From: Muribaculaceae bacterium
Lineage (GTDB): Bacteria > Bacteroidota > Bacteroidia > Bacteroidales > Muribaculaceae
Direction: 5' to 3'
Assembly (NCBI GenBank): GCA_017619255.1
Contig: JAFZSS010000105.1
Coordinates: 1-6,675, forward strand
DNA: 6,675 nucleotides
The translations under genes and the position numbers were made by a program. The number at the start of each line of letters is the position of its first letter. Position 1 is the first letter of the stretch. The notes under the pieces were generated by a model. The model worked only from the letters and a program-made list of their open reading frames with translations. It had not been told where the DNA came from and searched no databases. Positions 6,364 through 6,675 of the stretch are shown piece by piece.

Positions 6364-6675
6364 ATGTATAACATTAATCAATTGAATGAAATGAGTGAGA
6401 GCCAGCTTCGTGACCTTGCCAAGTCCATGGGACTGAAAAAGGTTGATTCGGCATCTCACGATGACTTGGTGTATCAAGTGCTTGACCACCAGGCCGAAGT
6501 TGAAGCCGCCAATGCTCCTGAACCCGGTAGGCGTCGTAGAGAAAGAATCCGTCAGCCGGCAGCAAAGGCCAATGGCAACGAAGTAACCAAGGACGACGCG
6601 GTCGCCACCAAGAATAACAAGAGTCAAGAAAAGAAAAAGGCTGAGGTGATAGCTGAGGATGAACAGAAACCTATA
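6364..6675 (+). CDS. rho: Transcription termination factor Rho, N-terminal part (3' end outside window)
   Basis: The first 104 residues of Rho, the hexameric RNA helicase that ends transcription and silences untranslated RNA; the gene runs off the window. MYNINQLNEM...LRDLAKSMGLKK and DDLVYQVLDHQA (33-44) form the Rho N-terminal three-helix domain (about 6-43), closely like Bacteroides Rho. After it comes GRRRRERIRQ (55-64) and then a Lys/Glu/Asn-rich, low-complexity stretch to the edge, the start of the long disordered insert typical of Bacteroidetes Rho. In Bacteroides thetaiotaomicron such an insert has been reported to drive phase separation of Rho. The primary RNA-binding and ATPase domains are not in the window, so the call rests on the N-terminal domain and the insert. 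ATG 6364 matches the family start (MYN/MYD). No Shine-Dalgarno is present. Confidence 0.85.
   Translation, partial: MYNINQLNEMSESQLRDLAKSMGLKKVDSASHDDLVYQVLDHQAEVEAANAPEPGRRRRERIRQPAAKANGNEVTKDDAVATKNNKSQEKKKAEVIAEDEQKPI

Overview
The window comes from the chromosome of a member of the Bacteroidales, probably of the Prevotellaceae or Muribaculaceae type; I cannot name the genus. The evidence is a PSP1/RicT protein with the N-terminal Cys-rich layout usual in Bacteroidetes followed by gldH, a Rho whose visible start has the Bacteroidetes form, a CCA-adding enzyme closely resembling Bacteroides homologues, genes without Shine-Dalgarno sequences, and promoters of the Bacteroidetes primary-sigma type (TTTG, about 20 bases, TAnnTTTG). 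Most genes are housekeeping genes. There are no tRNA or rRNA genes, CRISPR arrays or insertion sequences.

Layout. Positions 1-2728 carry a tightly packed rightward cluster: the 3' part of rny (RNase Y), ricT, and gldH, whose start overlaps the end of ricT. A consensus promoter then precedes a small four-helix GtrA-family membrane protein (2788-3264). Next is an unrecognised exported or lipoprotein gene (3321-4040), which ends just before a strong hairpin terminator (4057-4085). The terminator works in both directions and is shared with the leftward gene 4087-6015. That gene encodes a complete CCA tRNA nucleotidyltransferase joined in frame to a complete O6-methylguanine-DNA methyltransferase domain. 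A 348-base divergent region follows, and the 5' end of rho (6364 to the window edge) closes the window.

How the genes relate. RNase Y and RicT are functionally linked in Bacillus, where RicT belongs to the complex that adjusts RNase Y cleavage, so their adjacency suggests a shared role in RNA decay. With Rho and the CCA-adding enzyme, much of the window concerns RNA metabolism, although only rny-ricT-gldH looks like one transcription unit.

The points most worth a second look are the CCA-transferase/methyltransferase fusion, in which both active sites look intact, and the long leader of rho. That leader has a well-matched promoter about 270 bases upstream of the start codon, several possible hairpins, an 18-base alternating purine-pyrimidine tract, and a 41-codon ORF in the same frame as rho that stops 18 bases before its ATG.
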